Assembly: GCA_900316415.1 (NCBI GenBank)
Contig: ONCV01000004.1
Coordinates: 93,699 to 157,698 of the forward strand
DNA length: 64,000 nucleotides
Source of the DNA: an uncultured Eubacteriales bacterium
GTDB lineage: Bacteria > Bacillota > Clostridia > Christensenellales > Aristaeellaceae
Direction of reading: 5' to 3'
Shown: piece by piece, positions 50,664 through 58,901 of the stretch
How the letters are laid out: each line of letters begins with the position of its first letter
Position numbering within the stretch: position 1 is the stretch's first letter
Notes under the pieces: model-generated
The model's database searches: none
Seen by the model: only the letters and a program-made list of their open reading frames with translations
Told to the model about the DNA's origin: nothing
Position numbers and translations under genes: made by a program

Positions 50664-51422
50664 ATGGAAATGATTCGGTTTGAGAACGCGACCAAGATTT
50701 ACGGAAAGAGCGACCGGGCGGCGCTGGACCATCTGACCCTGGAGGTGGGGGATGGCTGCGTATACGGCTTCCTGGGGCCGAACGGCGCCGGGAAGACGAC
50801 CGCGATCCGGCTGCTGACCGGCGCGCTTCGGGCCACGGACGGCCGGGTGCTGGTGAATGGGGTTGACGTGGCGCAGAAGCCGGTGGAAGCCAAGAAGATG
50901 ATCGGCTTTGTGCCGGACAGCCAGGAGATGTACGACAAGCTGACCGGCATGGAATACCTGAAGTTTATGGCGGATCTGTTCGGCGTCAGCGAGGCGGACC
51001 GGAAGGCCCGGGCGGAAAAATACCTGGAGATCTTTGAGATGGCCGGCGCCGCGGGGGACCGGATTGCCAGCTATTCCCGGGGCATGAAGCAGAAAATTGC
51101 CTCCATCGGTGCGCTGATTCACAACCCGCCGGTGTGGGTGCTGGACGAGCCCATGGTGGGCCTGGATCCCCGGGCCGCCTTCCTGCTGAAGGAGGAGATG
51201 AAGAACCGCGCCCGGGAAGGCGCGACGGTGTTCTTCTCCACCCACGTGCTGGAGGTGGCGGAAAAGCTCTGCGACCGGGTGGGCATCATCAATCAGGGAA
51301 AGCTGATCATGGAGGGCGGCCCGGAGGAACTGGTCAGCCGCCGGGGAGACGCCAGCCTGGAGGAGCTGTTCCTGGAGCTGACGGAGAAGGAATCCGCCGG
51401 GGAAGAAGGCGGCCACAAATGA
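50664..51422 (+). CDS. ABC exporter ATP-binding protein
   Basis: The 252 residues carry Walker A (FLGPNGAGKTTAIRLL), Q-loop region (IGFVPDSQEMYDKLTGMEY), signature YSRGMKQKIA, Walker B (VWVLDEPMVGLDP) and the His switch (FSTHVLEVAEKL). It is of the ABC-2/Ecs exporter type. The ATG at 50664 follows GGAGGAGG; a second ATG six bases on is also possible. Its stop overlaps the next gene, a large membrane partner. Confidence 0.92.
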   Translation: MEMIRFENATKIYGKSDRAALDHLTLEVGDGCVYGFLGPNGAGKTTAIRLLTGALRATDGRVLVNGVDVAQKPVEAKKMIGFVPDSQEMYDKLTGMEYLKFMADLFGVSEADRKARAEKYLEIFEMAGAAGDRIASYSRGMKQKIASIGALIHNPPVWVLDEPMVGLDPRAAFLLKEEMKNRAREGATVFFSTHVLEVAEKLCDRVGIINQGKLIMEGGPEELVSRRGDASLEELFLELTEKESAGEEGGHK

Positions 51423-53071
51423 AAAACTACGGACTGCTGACGCGGGTGATGCTGCGGAACATGCTGGTTTCCATGAACCCCATGAGCGGCAACTACGCGG
51501 ACGGAAAGAAAAAGAGAACCGCCTGGATCCGGGCGATTCTGCTGGGATTGCTGGCGCTGGGGGCGCTGGCCTCCGTGATCTATCTGGAATACCTTCTCTT
51601 CAAGGGCCTGCGGTACATGCGGATGCCCATTCTGCTGCCCGGGCTGGCGATCTTCGTGTCCATGATGTTCGCGACGGTGATGGGGCTGTTCCAGTGCCTG
51701 TCGGAGCTGTTCCAGGGAAAGGACGCTCCCTTTCTGGCGGTGCTGCCGCTGACCTCCTGCCAGGTGTTCGCCGCCCGGATGACCACGCTGTATGTTTCCG
51801 AGCTGGCGATGGACGCGCTGCTCTGCCTGCCGGCCTTCGTGCTGTATGCCGTCGGGCAGGGATCCGCCTGGCCCGTGGCGCTGACCGGCCTGCCCGTGCT
51901 GTTGTTCCTGCCCGTCATTCCCCTGAGCGTGGTGGCGCTGCTGGCGTCCCTGCTCATGCGGGTCAGCGCGTTTTCCCGGCACCGGGAGGCCATCACCATG
52001 TTCCTCAGCGTCGTGGCGGCGCTGGCCTACTCCCTCTCCGTGACGATGATGAACAGCCGGAACATGGACATGGGCCATGCGCTGTCGATGCTGGCCAGCA
52101 ACGAGGGGCTGCTGAACGGAATCCTGAACGCCTTTCCCCCGGCCCTGTGGGCGGCGAAGGGACTGACGGGAAACTTCGGCCAGCTGGCGCTGTTCCTGGC
52201 GGTTTCCCTGGCCTGCGCGGCGGGGCTGATCTGGACCGTGGGCCCGGGCTATCTGAATCAGGCGCTTTCCTCCACGGAAAATACCGTTTCGCACCGGAAG
52301 AGCCGGGGCGGGTTCAGCTGGAGGTCCTCCTCCGCCTTCCGGGCGCTGCACCGGCTGGAGTGGCAGGAGATCCTGCGGACGCCTTCCTGGGCCTATAACG
52401 CCCTGCTGGGGGTCGTCATGTTCCCGGTCATGATCTGCATCGGGTTCCTCGGCGGCTTTTCCAGGGCGGCGGAAATGGAGGGGGTGGCCGGCTTCCGGCA
52501 GCTGCTGGCAGGCGTGCATCCCGGGTATGTGGCGCTGGTGACGGCGGGCGTCCTGGCCTTCGGCGCCATGGTCAATCCGGCGGTTTCCACCGCGATCTCC
52601 CGGGAGGGCGGCCGGTGGCCCTTTGCCCTGACGCTGCCGGTCCGTCAGCGGACCCGGTTCCTGGCAAAGCTGGCGGTGGGCATGGAAATCAACGCGGTCT
52701 GCATCATTCTGATTGCCGCGGTGGCTTGGTTCCTGGTGCGGATGCCGATCCTCTGGCTGCTGGCCGCGCTGGCCGTCGCTATGATGATCGGTTTCGCCTC
52801 GGCGGCCCTGTCCCTGTGGGTGGACGGGCTGCGGCCCCAACTCTCCTGGGCGACGGAGATGGAAGCAATCAAGAAGAACTTCAATCAGGTGATCGGCATG
52901 ATGCTCTGGATGGTTCTGACGGCGCTGTGCGTGATTCCCGCGGTGCTGCTGTGGGACCGGGGCGGCGGGATCGCCCTGGCGGGCGTCGCCGGCGTGGGGC
53001 TGCTGGAATGCGTCGCCGCGATGCTGCTGCTGAACCGTGCCACGGAAAAGAATACGGTGCTGCCGGAATGA
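51419..53071 (+). CDS. ABC exporter membrane subunit
   Basis: The 550 residues have about twelve hydrophobic segments, among them AILLGLLALGALASVIYL, LAIFVSMMFATVMGLF and ALAVAMMIGFASAALSLWV. A phrase SELFQGKDAPFLAVLPL after the early helices is typical of large exporter subunits paired with Ecs-like ATPases. The ATG overlaps the ATPase stop. The substrate is unknown. Confidence 0.85.
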   Translation: MKNYGLLTRVMLRNMLVSMNPMSGNYADGKKKRTAWIRAILLGLLALGALASVIYLEYLLFKGLRYMRMPILLPGLAIFVSMMFATVMGLFQCLSELFQGKDAPFLAVLPLTSCQVFAARMTTLYVSELAMDALLCLPAFVLYAVGQGSAWPVALTGLPVLLFLPVIPLSVVALLASLLMRVSAFSRHREAITMFLSVVAALAYSLSVTMMNSRNMDMGHALSMLASNEGLLNGILNAFPPALWAAKGLTGNFGQLALFLAVSLACAAGLIWTVGPGYLNQALSSTENTVSHRKSRGGFSWRSSSAFRALHRLEWQEILRTPSWAYNALLGVVMFPVMICIGFLGGFSRAAEMEGVAGFRQLLAGVHPGYVALVTAGVLAFGAMVNPAVSTAISREGGRWPFALTLPVRQRTRFLAKLAVGMEINAVCIILIAAVAWFLVRMPILWLLAALAVAMMIGFASAALSLWVDGLRPQLSWATEMEAIKKNFNQVIGMMLWMVLTALCVIPAVLLWDRGGGIALAGVAGVGLLECVAAMLLLNRATEKNTVLPE

Positions 53072-53087
53072 TCCCGGAGCGGATGCC

Positions 53088-53116
53088 TTGCAATCCGCCC
53101 GGATTTCCGGTAAAAT
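53088..53116 (+). promoter_or_regulatory. Promoter of the small secreted protein gene
   Basis: TTGCAA (53088-53093), a 17-bp spacer and TAAAAT (53111-53116) fit the consensus. Confidence 0.75.
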
Positions 53117-53153
53117 GAAGGAAAGAAAAAACCAATCCAAAGGAGGCGTTCCC

Positions 53154-53711
53154 ATGAAGAAGCTGTTTTCCCTGCTGATGGCGCTGTGCCTGGTCCTCTG
53201 CGGCTCCGCCGCGCTGGCGGCTCCGCAGACCGCGGACGCGACCCCCCTGGCCCTGGACGGCTTTACGCTGAATCTGGAGGCGGGAGCCGTGTATGATCTG
53301 GCGGAGAAGACCGAGGGCGCGGTCTATGTCACGGTGTATCCCGAAGCCGCGCGGGCGGACACCGCGACCAACTACAATATCATCTGGGTCGGGGATGATG
53401 TGGAGATCACGCTGGACCTCGTCCGGATGGAAACAGCGCTCTATGAGGAGCAGGTGAAGGAAGGATTCGCCGAGCAAGGGCTGGAGGCTTCCGACATGGT
53501 GCTGTCCGAGGTTGAGGAAACCACCCTGGCCGGGGAGACCGCCGCTTTCTTCTCCACCTCGATGAAGCTCAGCGTGTCCGGAATGACCGTCGATGTTATC
53601 CAGCGGCAGTATTATGTCTATTCGAAGCATCTGATCATTACGATCAGCACGCAGACGCAGGAGATGCTGGAGAAGGTCGTCGCGAGTCTGGACGGGGTGC
53701 TGGTCTGGTAA
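53154..53711 (+). CDS. Small secreted protein of unknown function
   Basis: The 185 residues start with a signal peptide (KLFSLLMALCLVLCGSAALAA). The mature part has LDGFTLNLEAGAVYDL, VYVTVYPEA and YYVYSKHLIITISTQTQEM, a pattern of beta-strands with a final helix that recalls PsbP/Mog1-like small folds. That resemblance is weak. AAAGGAGG precedes the ATG. It has its own promoter and terminator, so it is a single-gene unit. Confidence 0.65.
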   Translation: MKKLFSLLMALCLVLCGSAALAAPQTADATPLALDGFTLNLEAGAVYDLAEKTEGAVYVTVYPEAARADTATNYNIIWVGDDVEITLDLVRMETALYEEQVKEGFAEQGLEASDMVLSEVEETTLAGETAAFFSTSMKLSVSGMTVDVIQRQYYVYSKHLIITISTQTQEMLEKVVASLDGVLVW

Positions 53712-53735
53712 CGCGACCCGGAAACCATTCGAACG

Positions 53736-53765
53736 AAGAGGGCCCACCGCGGGTGGGCTCTTTTT
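53736..53765 (+). terminator. Intrinsic terminator after the small secreted protein
   Basis: AAGAGGGCCCACC pairs with GGTGGGCTCTTTT around GCG, with the T-run forming part of the stem base. It is 24 bp after the stop. Confidence 0.85.
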
Positions 53766-53830
53766 CTGACTCCGGCGCTTCCGCGCTCCGCAGGATCTGG
53801 CTGCCCCGCGGGTTCCGCGGGATTTCCGGG

Positions 53831-53860
53831 TTGAAAAAGGCATGCGGCATGAGGTAGAAT
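53831..53860 (+). promoter_or_regulatory. Promoter of the MBL-fold gene
   Basis: TTGAAA (53831-53836), an 18-bp spacer and TAGAAT (53855-53860) stand 41 bp before the ATG. Confidence 0.65.
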
Positions 53861-53900
53861 ACCCCTGCGGAGGAACGAACCGAAAGGAGCAAGCGCAGCC

Positions 53901-54527
53901 ATGATTGTCTGCCTGCCCGTGGAGGGCTTTCTGGAGGCGAACTGTTACGTCTGGGTGGATGAGAAGACCGGACATGGATTCCTGATCGATCCGGGCGCCC
54001 AGGGCGAGGCGATCTGGGAGCGGTGCGAAAGGGAGGGCTGGGTCCTGGAGCGCATCCTGCTCACGCACGGGCATTTTGACCATATCGGGGGAATCGACGC
54101 GATCCGGGCCCGGCAGGAGATTCCGGTCTGGATTCATGAGAACGGAATCGCCTACCTGCGGAATCCGCGGCTGAACCTGTCCGCGTATTTCGGGAAGGAG
54201 ATCACGGTGGACCGGGTCCGGACCTTCCGGGACGGGGACCTGTTCCGCCTGCAGGCCGACCCTTCCCGCTTCCTGCGGGTGATCCATACGCCCGGGCACA
54301 CCCCGGATTCCGTTCTGTTTTACGACGAGGCGGAGGGAACCGCGTTCACGGGGGATACCATTTTCCAGGGAAACCGGGGCAATGATACCTTTCCGGGCGG
54401 GGACGGGAAGCTGCTGCTGCAAAGCATCCGGGAGCGGGTGCTGACCCTGCCGGGGGAGACGAAGCTGTATTCCGGGCATTCCGGGCCCACGACGGTGGCG
54501 GCCGAAAGGCCCCTCTATCTTTCCTGA
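53901..54527 (+). CDS. Metallo-beta-lactamase-fold hydrolase (glyoxalase II-like)
   Basis: The 208 residues show the metal-binding signature LLTHGHFDHIGGI, the later histidine in HTPGHTPDSVLF, the bridging aspartate in FTGDTIF and the last histidine in YSGHSGPTT. This matches the short glyoxalase II-like group that acts on thioesters or related substrates; the substrate here is unknown. AAAGGAG precedes the ATG. The Nudix gene follows after 52 bp. Confidence 0.88.
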   Translation: MIVCLPVEGFLEANCYVWVDEKTGHGFLIDPGAQGEAIWERCEREGWVLERILLTHGHFDHIGGIDAIRARQEIPVWIHENGIAYLRNPRLNLSAYFGKEITVDRVRTFRDGDLFRLQADPSRFLRVIHTPGHTPDSVLFYDEAEGTAFTGDTIFQGNRGNDTFPGGDGKLLLQSIRERVLTLPGETKLYSGHSGPTTVAAERPLYLS

Positions 54528-54579
54528 ATAACCTGCGGAAATCCCTCCGGGAGGGGACGGAAGCAAGAGGAGGACGCGC

Positions 54580-55200
54580 ATGGTGGATTATCCTGTGGAA
54601 ACCCTGCTGGAAACCCGGTTCGTCCGGGTGTTCGATCTGAAATACGCGCCGGGAAGGCATTATTATACCGCGACCCGCAGAACCCGGGAGGAAATGGTGG
54701 CGGAAATGGACGACGCCTCGTTCCGGAGCATGGTGCCGGACGCGGTCTCCCTGTGCGTGGTCTGGCATGAGGCGGATCAGCCCGACCGGATGCTGCTGAA
54801 CCGGGAATTCCGGTATCCCCTGGGGCAGTTTGTCGCCAGCGTGCCCGCCGGCCTGATCGATCCGGAGGACCGGGGGAAGGACCGGGCGGAAGCCATCCGG
54901 ACCGCCGCGATGCGGGAGCTGTATGAGGAAACCGGCATCACGCCGGGAGAAAAGGATACCTTCCGGATCCTGAACGCCTGCCTGTTTTCCTCCCCGGGGC
55001 TGACGGACGAGTCCAACGCCATGGTGCGCCTGGACCTGTACGGGCATTCCCGGGAGGAGCTGACGCAGAGCCACGCGGAGGGCAGCGAGCTGTTCGGGGG
55101 CTTTCAGATGGTCACCCGGGAGGAGGCCGCCCGCATGATGGCGGAGGAACGGATTTCCGTTTACACCTGGATCGGGCTTTCCGAGTTCCTGCGGGGATGA
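54580..55200 (+). CDS. Nudix hydrolase (ADP-ribose pyrophosphatase-like)
   Basis: The 206 residues have ASVPAGLIDPEDR and the Nudix core EAIRTAAMRELYEETGI, with the REL-EE-G metal-binding residues intact. The PAGLID start is common in ADP-ribose pyrophosphatases. The segment between the first Gly and the core is slightly longer than the classical box. AGAGGAGG precedes the ATG. Confidence 0.85.
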   Translation: MVDYPVETLLETRFVRVFDLKYAPGRHYYTATRRTREEMVAEMDDASFRSMVPDAVSLCVVWHEADQPDRMLLNREFRYPLGQFVASVPAGLIDPEDRGKDRAEAIRTAAMRELYEETGITPGEKDTFRILNACLFSSPGLTDESNAMVRLDLYGHSREELTQSHAEGSELFGGFQMVTREEAARMMAEERISVYTWIGLSEFLRG

Positions 55201-55258
55201 GGACTTCGGTCGCGGACCGGGGAAAAGCTTCGGGAAAGAAAGGAGCGGAGGACACAGG

Positions 55259-56191
55259 ATGATCGCGCTGGAACGGGTGACCCGGAGGTACGGGGCCACG
55301 GTGGCGCTCCGGGACGTCAGCTTCGAGATTCCCCGGGGCAGCATTACGGGACTGCTGGGGCGCAACGGCGCGGGAAAGACGACCGCGCTGAACGTGATGA
55401 CCGGCTATCTGCCGCCGGACAGCGGCCGGGTGCTGGTGGACGGCATGGACATGCGGACGCATCCCCGGGAGTGCAAGCGGCAAATCGGCTACCTTCCGGA
55501 GAAGCCGCCCCTGTATGAGGAAATGACGGTGACGGATTATCTGAAATTCGTCTGCGACCTGCGGGAAGTGGTTCCCGGAGACCGGAAGCGCCACGTGGAC
55601 GAGATCCTGGAGATCTGCGCGCTGGAGGAGGTCCGGGGACGGGTGATCGGTCACCTGAGCCGGGGATACCGGCAGCGGGTGGGCGTGGCCCAGGCGCTGT
55701 GCGGAAACCCGGAAACGCTGATCCTGGACGAGCCGACCGTGGGGCTGGATCCCCGGCAGGTGGTGGAGATCCGGGAGCTGATCCGCGCCCTGGGGGCGGA
55801 GCATACGGTGCTGTTTTCCAGCCATATCCTGTCCGAGGTGCAGCAGCTGTGCGACCATGCCCTGATCCTGCACGAGGGACGGCTGGTCCGGTCCTTTGAC
55901 CTGAAGGACATGGGAAACACCGACCGTATTCGCCTGCGGCTGCGGATCCTGGGAAAGACACAGGCCCTGCTGGCCGCGATTCGGGAGATTCCCTGCGTGG
56001 AGAAGGCAGAGGAGCTGCCGGCGCAGGAGCCGGGGGTCGCGGAAATCCGGGTCACGGGACGGCCCGCGGACAGCCGGGGACAGCTGACGGATCAGCTGTT
56101 CCGGCGAATGGCGGCCCTGGACGCGCCCATCCGGGAGATGCGGCAGGAGAAGGATGATCTGGAAACCGTATTCCTGCAGGTGACGGCATAG
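55259..56191 (+). CDS. ABC transporter ATP-binding protein (GldA-like), no permease beside it
   Basis: The 310 residues have Walker A (LLGRNGAGKTTALNVM), a signature HLSRGYRQRVGVAQAL, Walker B (TLILDEPTVGLDP) and SSHILSEVQQL. An ~80-residue C-terminal extension follows, typical of ABC-2 ATPases of the GldA/natA type. Such genes normally stand before an ABC-2 permease, but the next gene is part of a repair cassette with its own promoter. It lies 58 bp after the Nudix gene. Confidence 0.88.
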   Translation: MIALERVTRRYGATVALRDVSFEIPRGSITGLLGRNGAGKTTALNVMTGYLPPDSGRVLVDGMDMRTHPRECKRQIGYLPEKPPLYEEMTVTDYLKFVCDLREVVPGDRKRHVDEILEICALEEVRGRVIGHLSRGYRQRVGVAQALCGNPETLILDEPTVGLDPRQVVEIRELIRALGAEHTVLFSSHILSEVQQLCDHALILHEGRLVRSFDLKDMGNTDRIRLRLRILGKTQALLAAIREIPCVEKAEELPAQEPGVAEIRVTGRPADSRGQLTDQLFRRMAALDAPIREMRQEKDDLETVFLQVTA

Positions 56192-56226
56192 GCACAAAAT
56201 TTATACACAGAACCTCCCGTTTCTTC

Positions 56227-56255
56227 TTGACAGAACAAAATTTTTGTCTTATACT
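56227..56255 (+). promoter_or_regulatory. Strong promoter of the translesion-synthesis cassette with spacer palindrome
   Basis: TTGACA (56227-56232), a 17-bp spacer and TATACT (56250-56255) fit the consensus. The spacer holds ACAAAATTTTTGT (56235-56247), a perfect 13-bp palindrome around a central T. It is in the right place for a repressor. It is not a classical GAAC-N4-GTTC LexA box. Confidence 0.75.
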
Positions 56256-56322
56256 GAATCCGAACAGCGGGAGCGGCGCGGCTGCGCGCCCGAAAACGGA
56301 TTCAGGAGGGAGCGGAGGACGG

Positions 56323-56604
56323 ATGGCTTTTTCCCGGACGCAGGAAAGAGAGCGGATCTACGTGAAGGTCAATTCCGACTTCGACGCCACGGGCTGCGTG
56401 ACGCCGCGATCCATCATCTGGCGGGATGGCCGGGTCTTCCCGATTGACGCGGTGCGCGATTTCCGTCCCGCGTGCACGCTGTCCCCCGGACACCCGGGGG
56501 ATTGCTACACGGTGCTGATTCAGGGGGAGGAAAAATACCTCTTTTTTCAGCGGACGGACCGGAACGAGAGCAGCCGCCTGGGCCGATGGTGGGTGGAGCG
56601 ATGA
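56323..56604 (+). CDS. Small DUF6504-like protein of the polymerase cassette
   Basis: The 93 residues read as a compact beta domain: IYVKVNSDFDATGCVTP, SIIWRDGRVFPIDAVRDFRP, CYTVLIQGEEKYLFF and a final RWWVER. This resembles the small DUF6504 domain found beside or fused to Y-family polymerases, though that assignment is from memory of the motif style. GGAGG is four bases before the ATG. The polymerase gene follows after 24 bp. Confidence 0.65.
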   Translation: MAFSRTQERERIYVKVNSDFDATGCVTPRSIIWRDGRVFPIDAVRDFRPACTLSPGHPGDCYTVLIQGEEKYLFFQRTDRNESSRLGRWWVER

Positions 56605-56628
56605 AGCGTCCGAAGGGGGCGGAGACGG

Positions 56629-58299
56629 ATGAAGGGAAACCGGATCTATGTGGCGATCGATCTGAAGTCCTTCTATGCCTCCGTGGAATGCGCGGAGCGG
56701 CATTTTGATCCCCTGACGACGAATCTGGTGGTGGCGGATTCCTCCCGGACGGAGAAGACGATCTGCCTGGCGGTTTCGCCCAGCCTGAAGGCCCACGGGA
56801 TTCCCGGGCGGGCCCGCCTGTTCGAGGTGGTTCAGCGCGTGAAGGAGGTCAACCGGGACCGCCTGAAGGAGGCGATCCGCCGGGGGGCGGTCCGGAAGGG
56901 GGAGGACGGGGAATACCATTTTTCCGGAAGCTCCTTTTCCGCTCCGGCGCTGGAGGAGGATCCCTCCCTGGAGCTGAGCTATTTCGTGGCGCCGCCCCGG
57001 ATGAAGCTCTACGAGGAATACAGCACCCGCGTCTTTTCCATCTATTCCAAATACATCAGCACGGAGGACATTCACGTCTATTCCATCGATGAATGCTTTC
57101 TGGACGTGACGCCCTATCTGGAAACCTATCAGCTTTCCGCCCACGATCTGGCCATGACCATGATCCGGGAGGTGCTGTATACCACGGGGATCACCGCCAC
57201 CGCGGGCATCGGGACCAATCTGTATCTGGCCAAGATCGCCATGGACATCGTGGCGAAGCATGTTCCGGCGGACGCGGACGGCGTCCGGATCGCGGAGCTG
57301 GATGAGAGGAGCTACCGGGAAAAGCTGTGGTGCCACACGCCGCTGACGGATTTCTGGCGCGTGGGGAGGGGCATCGCCCGCCGGGTCGGAGCCCTGGGAT
57401 GCCGCACCATGGGGGATATTGCCCGGCTCAGCCTGACGGACGAGGATCTGCTGTACGACGCGCTGGGCATCAACGCGGAGCTGCTGATTGATCACGCCTG
57501 GGGCTGGGAGCCGACGGAGATTTCCATGATCCATGCCTACCGCCCGGAAAGCAACAGCCTTTCCAGCGGACAGGTGCTGAAGGAGCCCTATGATTTCGAA
57601 AAGGGCCGGCTCATCGTGCGGGAAATGACGGAGCTGCTGGCCCTGGATCTGGTGCGGAAGGGGCTGGTGACCCGCAAGATCACGCTGACGGTGGGATATG
57701 ACCGGACCTCGCTGGTCTGTTCCTTTCAGGGGCCGACGGTGCGGGAATCCGTGTTCCGGGTCGCGGCAACGGGACAGATTTACCGGGGAACGGTGGGGGT
57801 GGATCCCTACGGACGGCCGACCCCGAAGCACGGGCACGGAACGGAAAACCTGGAGCGGTATACCTCCTCGGCCCGGAAAATGACGGAGGCGATGTTGCGC
57901 ATCTACGACCGGGCGGTGGACCGGGATCTGCTGATCCGCCGGGTGAACGTGGCGGCGGAGCAGCTGATCCGGGAGGAGGAGATTCCTCCGGAGGAGCCGG
58001 AGCAGCTCAGCCTTTTCGTGGACTACACCGCGCTGCAGCAGTCCCGGGAGCGGGAGCGGAAGGCGGAGATGAAGGAGCGCAGCCTGCAGCGGGCCGCGGT
58101 GAAGCTGCAGGCCAAATTCGGAAAAAACGCCCTGCTGAAGGGAATGAACCTGCAGGAGGGCGGAACCACCGTGGAGCGGAACGGCCAGATCGGCGGACAC
58201 CGCGCCGGCGAGGGCGGGGAAGGCCGGGAGCGGAAACCGGAGAAGAAACGCCCGCCCCGCGGGGCGGAGGCGCAGGAGGACGAATGGGAATCCTGCTGA
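56629..58299 (+). CDS. Y-family (UmuC/DinB-type) translesion DNA polymerase
   Basis: The 556 residues have the palm motifs YVAIDLKSFYASVECAE (first metal aspartate, steric FYASVE) near residue 5 and YSIDECFLDVT (Asp-Glu catalytic pair) near 150. A helix-hairpin-helix part (FWRVGRGIARRVGALG) and a little-finger domain follow. The ~100-residue C-terminal part is charged, with QLSLFVDY (~458-465) that resembles a QL-S/D-LF beta-clamp-binding motif. Y-family enzymes copy damaged DNA with low fidelity. The operon with a YolD-like gene is the usual Firmicute arrangement. Confidence 0.92.
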   Translation: MKGNRIYVAIDLKSFYASVECAERHFDPLTTNLVVADSSRTEKTICLAVSPSLKAHGIPGRARLFEVVQRVKEVNRDRLKEAIRRGAVRKGEDGEYHFSGSSFSAPALEEDPSLELSYFVAPPRMKLYEEYSTRVFSIYSKYISTEDIHVYSIDECFLDVTPYLETYQLSAHDLAMTMIREVLYTTGITATAGIGTNLYLAKIAMDIVAKHVPADADGVRIAELDERSYREKLWCHTPLTDFWRVGRGIARRVGALGCRTMGDIARLSLTDEDLLYDALGINAELLIDHAWGWEPTEISMIHAYRPESNSLSSGQVLKEPYDFEKGRLIVREMTELLALDLVRKGLVTRKITLTVGYDRTSLVCSFQGPTVRESVFRVAATGQIYRGTVGVDPYGRPTPKHGHGTENLERYTSSARKMTEAMLRIYDRAVDRDLLIRRVNVAAEQLIREEEIPPEEPEQLSLFVDYTALQQSRERERKAEMKERSLQRAAVKLQAKFGKNALLKGMNLQEGGTTVERNGQIGGHRAGEGGEGRERKPEKKRPPRGAEAQEDEWESC

Positions 58300-58317
58300 C
58301 AGAGGAGGGAAAAGCGG

Positions 58318-58782
58318 ATGACGGGAAGAGGACCGGACCCGGCGAAGGATCCGCGGGTGGTTTACGCGGATATCATTGATCTGCCCTATCCCCGGTCCGC
58401 AAAGCATCCTCCGATGAGCCTGTACGACCGGGCGGCGCAGTTTGCCCCCTTTGCGGCCCTGAGCGGATATGACGAGATGGTCGGGGAGGAAGCCCGGCTG
58501 ACGGAGAAGCAGATCGAGCTGGGCGAATCGGACCGGGAGCAGCTCAATGAGGAGCTGACCCGGCTGGCAAAGGCGCTGGAGGAGGGACGGATGCCCCGCT
58601 GCGAGATCACGCGCTTCGTGCCGGACGAACGAAAGGAAGGCGGCGCCTATGTCACCTCCCGGGAGGAGATCCGGCGGGTGGATCCGGCGGCGCGGCAGTT
58701 GATCCTGAACCGGAAGGAAGGCTACGGCGGCTCCTGGGTGACCGTCGACCTGGACCGGATTCTGGAAATCCGGTTTTTGTAG
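58318..58782 (+). CDS. YolD-like protein
   Basis: The 154 residues have MSLYDRAAQFAPFAALSGYDEM, ARLTEKQIELGESDRE and CEITRFVPDERKEGGAYVT, typical of the YolD-like family that accompanies Y-family polymerases in Firmicutes. Its exact role is not known. GAGGAGGG precedes the ATG, 18 bp after the polymerase stop. Confidence 0.85.
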   Translation: MTGRGPDPAKDPRVVYADIIDLPYPRSAKHPPMSLYDRAAQFAPFAALSGYDEMVGEEARLTEKQIELGESDREQLNEELTRLAKALEEGRMPRCEITRFVPDERKEGGAYVTSREEIRRVDPAARQLILNRKEGYGGSWVTVDLDRILEIRFL

Positions 58783-58784
58783 AT

Positions 58785-58803
58785 CCCGGAAATCCGGGTT
58801 TTG
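58785..58803 (+). terminator. Short intrinsic terminator of the polymerase cassette
   Basis: CCCGG-AAAT-CCGGG followed by TTTTG lies two bases after the YolD stop. The stem is only five pairs, so it may be weak. The 18-base phrase GGAAATCCGG-TTTTTGTA occurs twice here, once in the end of the gene and once in the hairpin. Confidence 0.55.
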
Positions 58804-58807
58804 TAAA

Positions 58808-58836
58808 TTGCCATTCGGGAAAAAGTGTGATATGCT
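58808..58836 (+). promoter_or_regulatory. Promoter of the TraX-like gene
   Basis: TTGCCA (58808-58813), a 17-bp spacer and TATGCT (58831-58836) stand 65 bp before the ATG. Confidence 0.65.
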
Positions 58837-58901
58837 CCCTTTCGGTCGGTAAACGAATGACTCCGGCGGCGGGAAGCCGAGCGGACAGGAAGGGAACAAA
58901 A

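Noticed and set aside
50381..50695. N-terminal extension of the MATE transporter to 566 residues
   Set aside because: The extension is basic and non-hydrophobic and crosses the opposite-strand ABC promoter; the ATG at 50380 starts the MATE motif.
56233..56249. Classical LexA box in the promoter of the polymerase cassette
   Set aside because: GAAC is present but GTTC is not at the four-base distance; only a different palindrome is seen.
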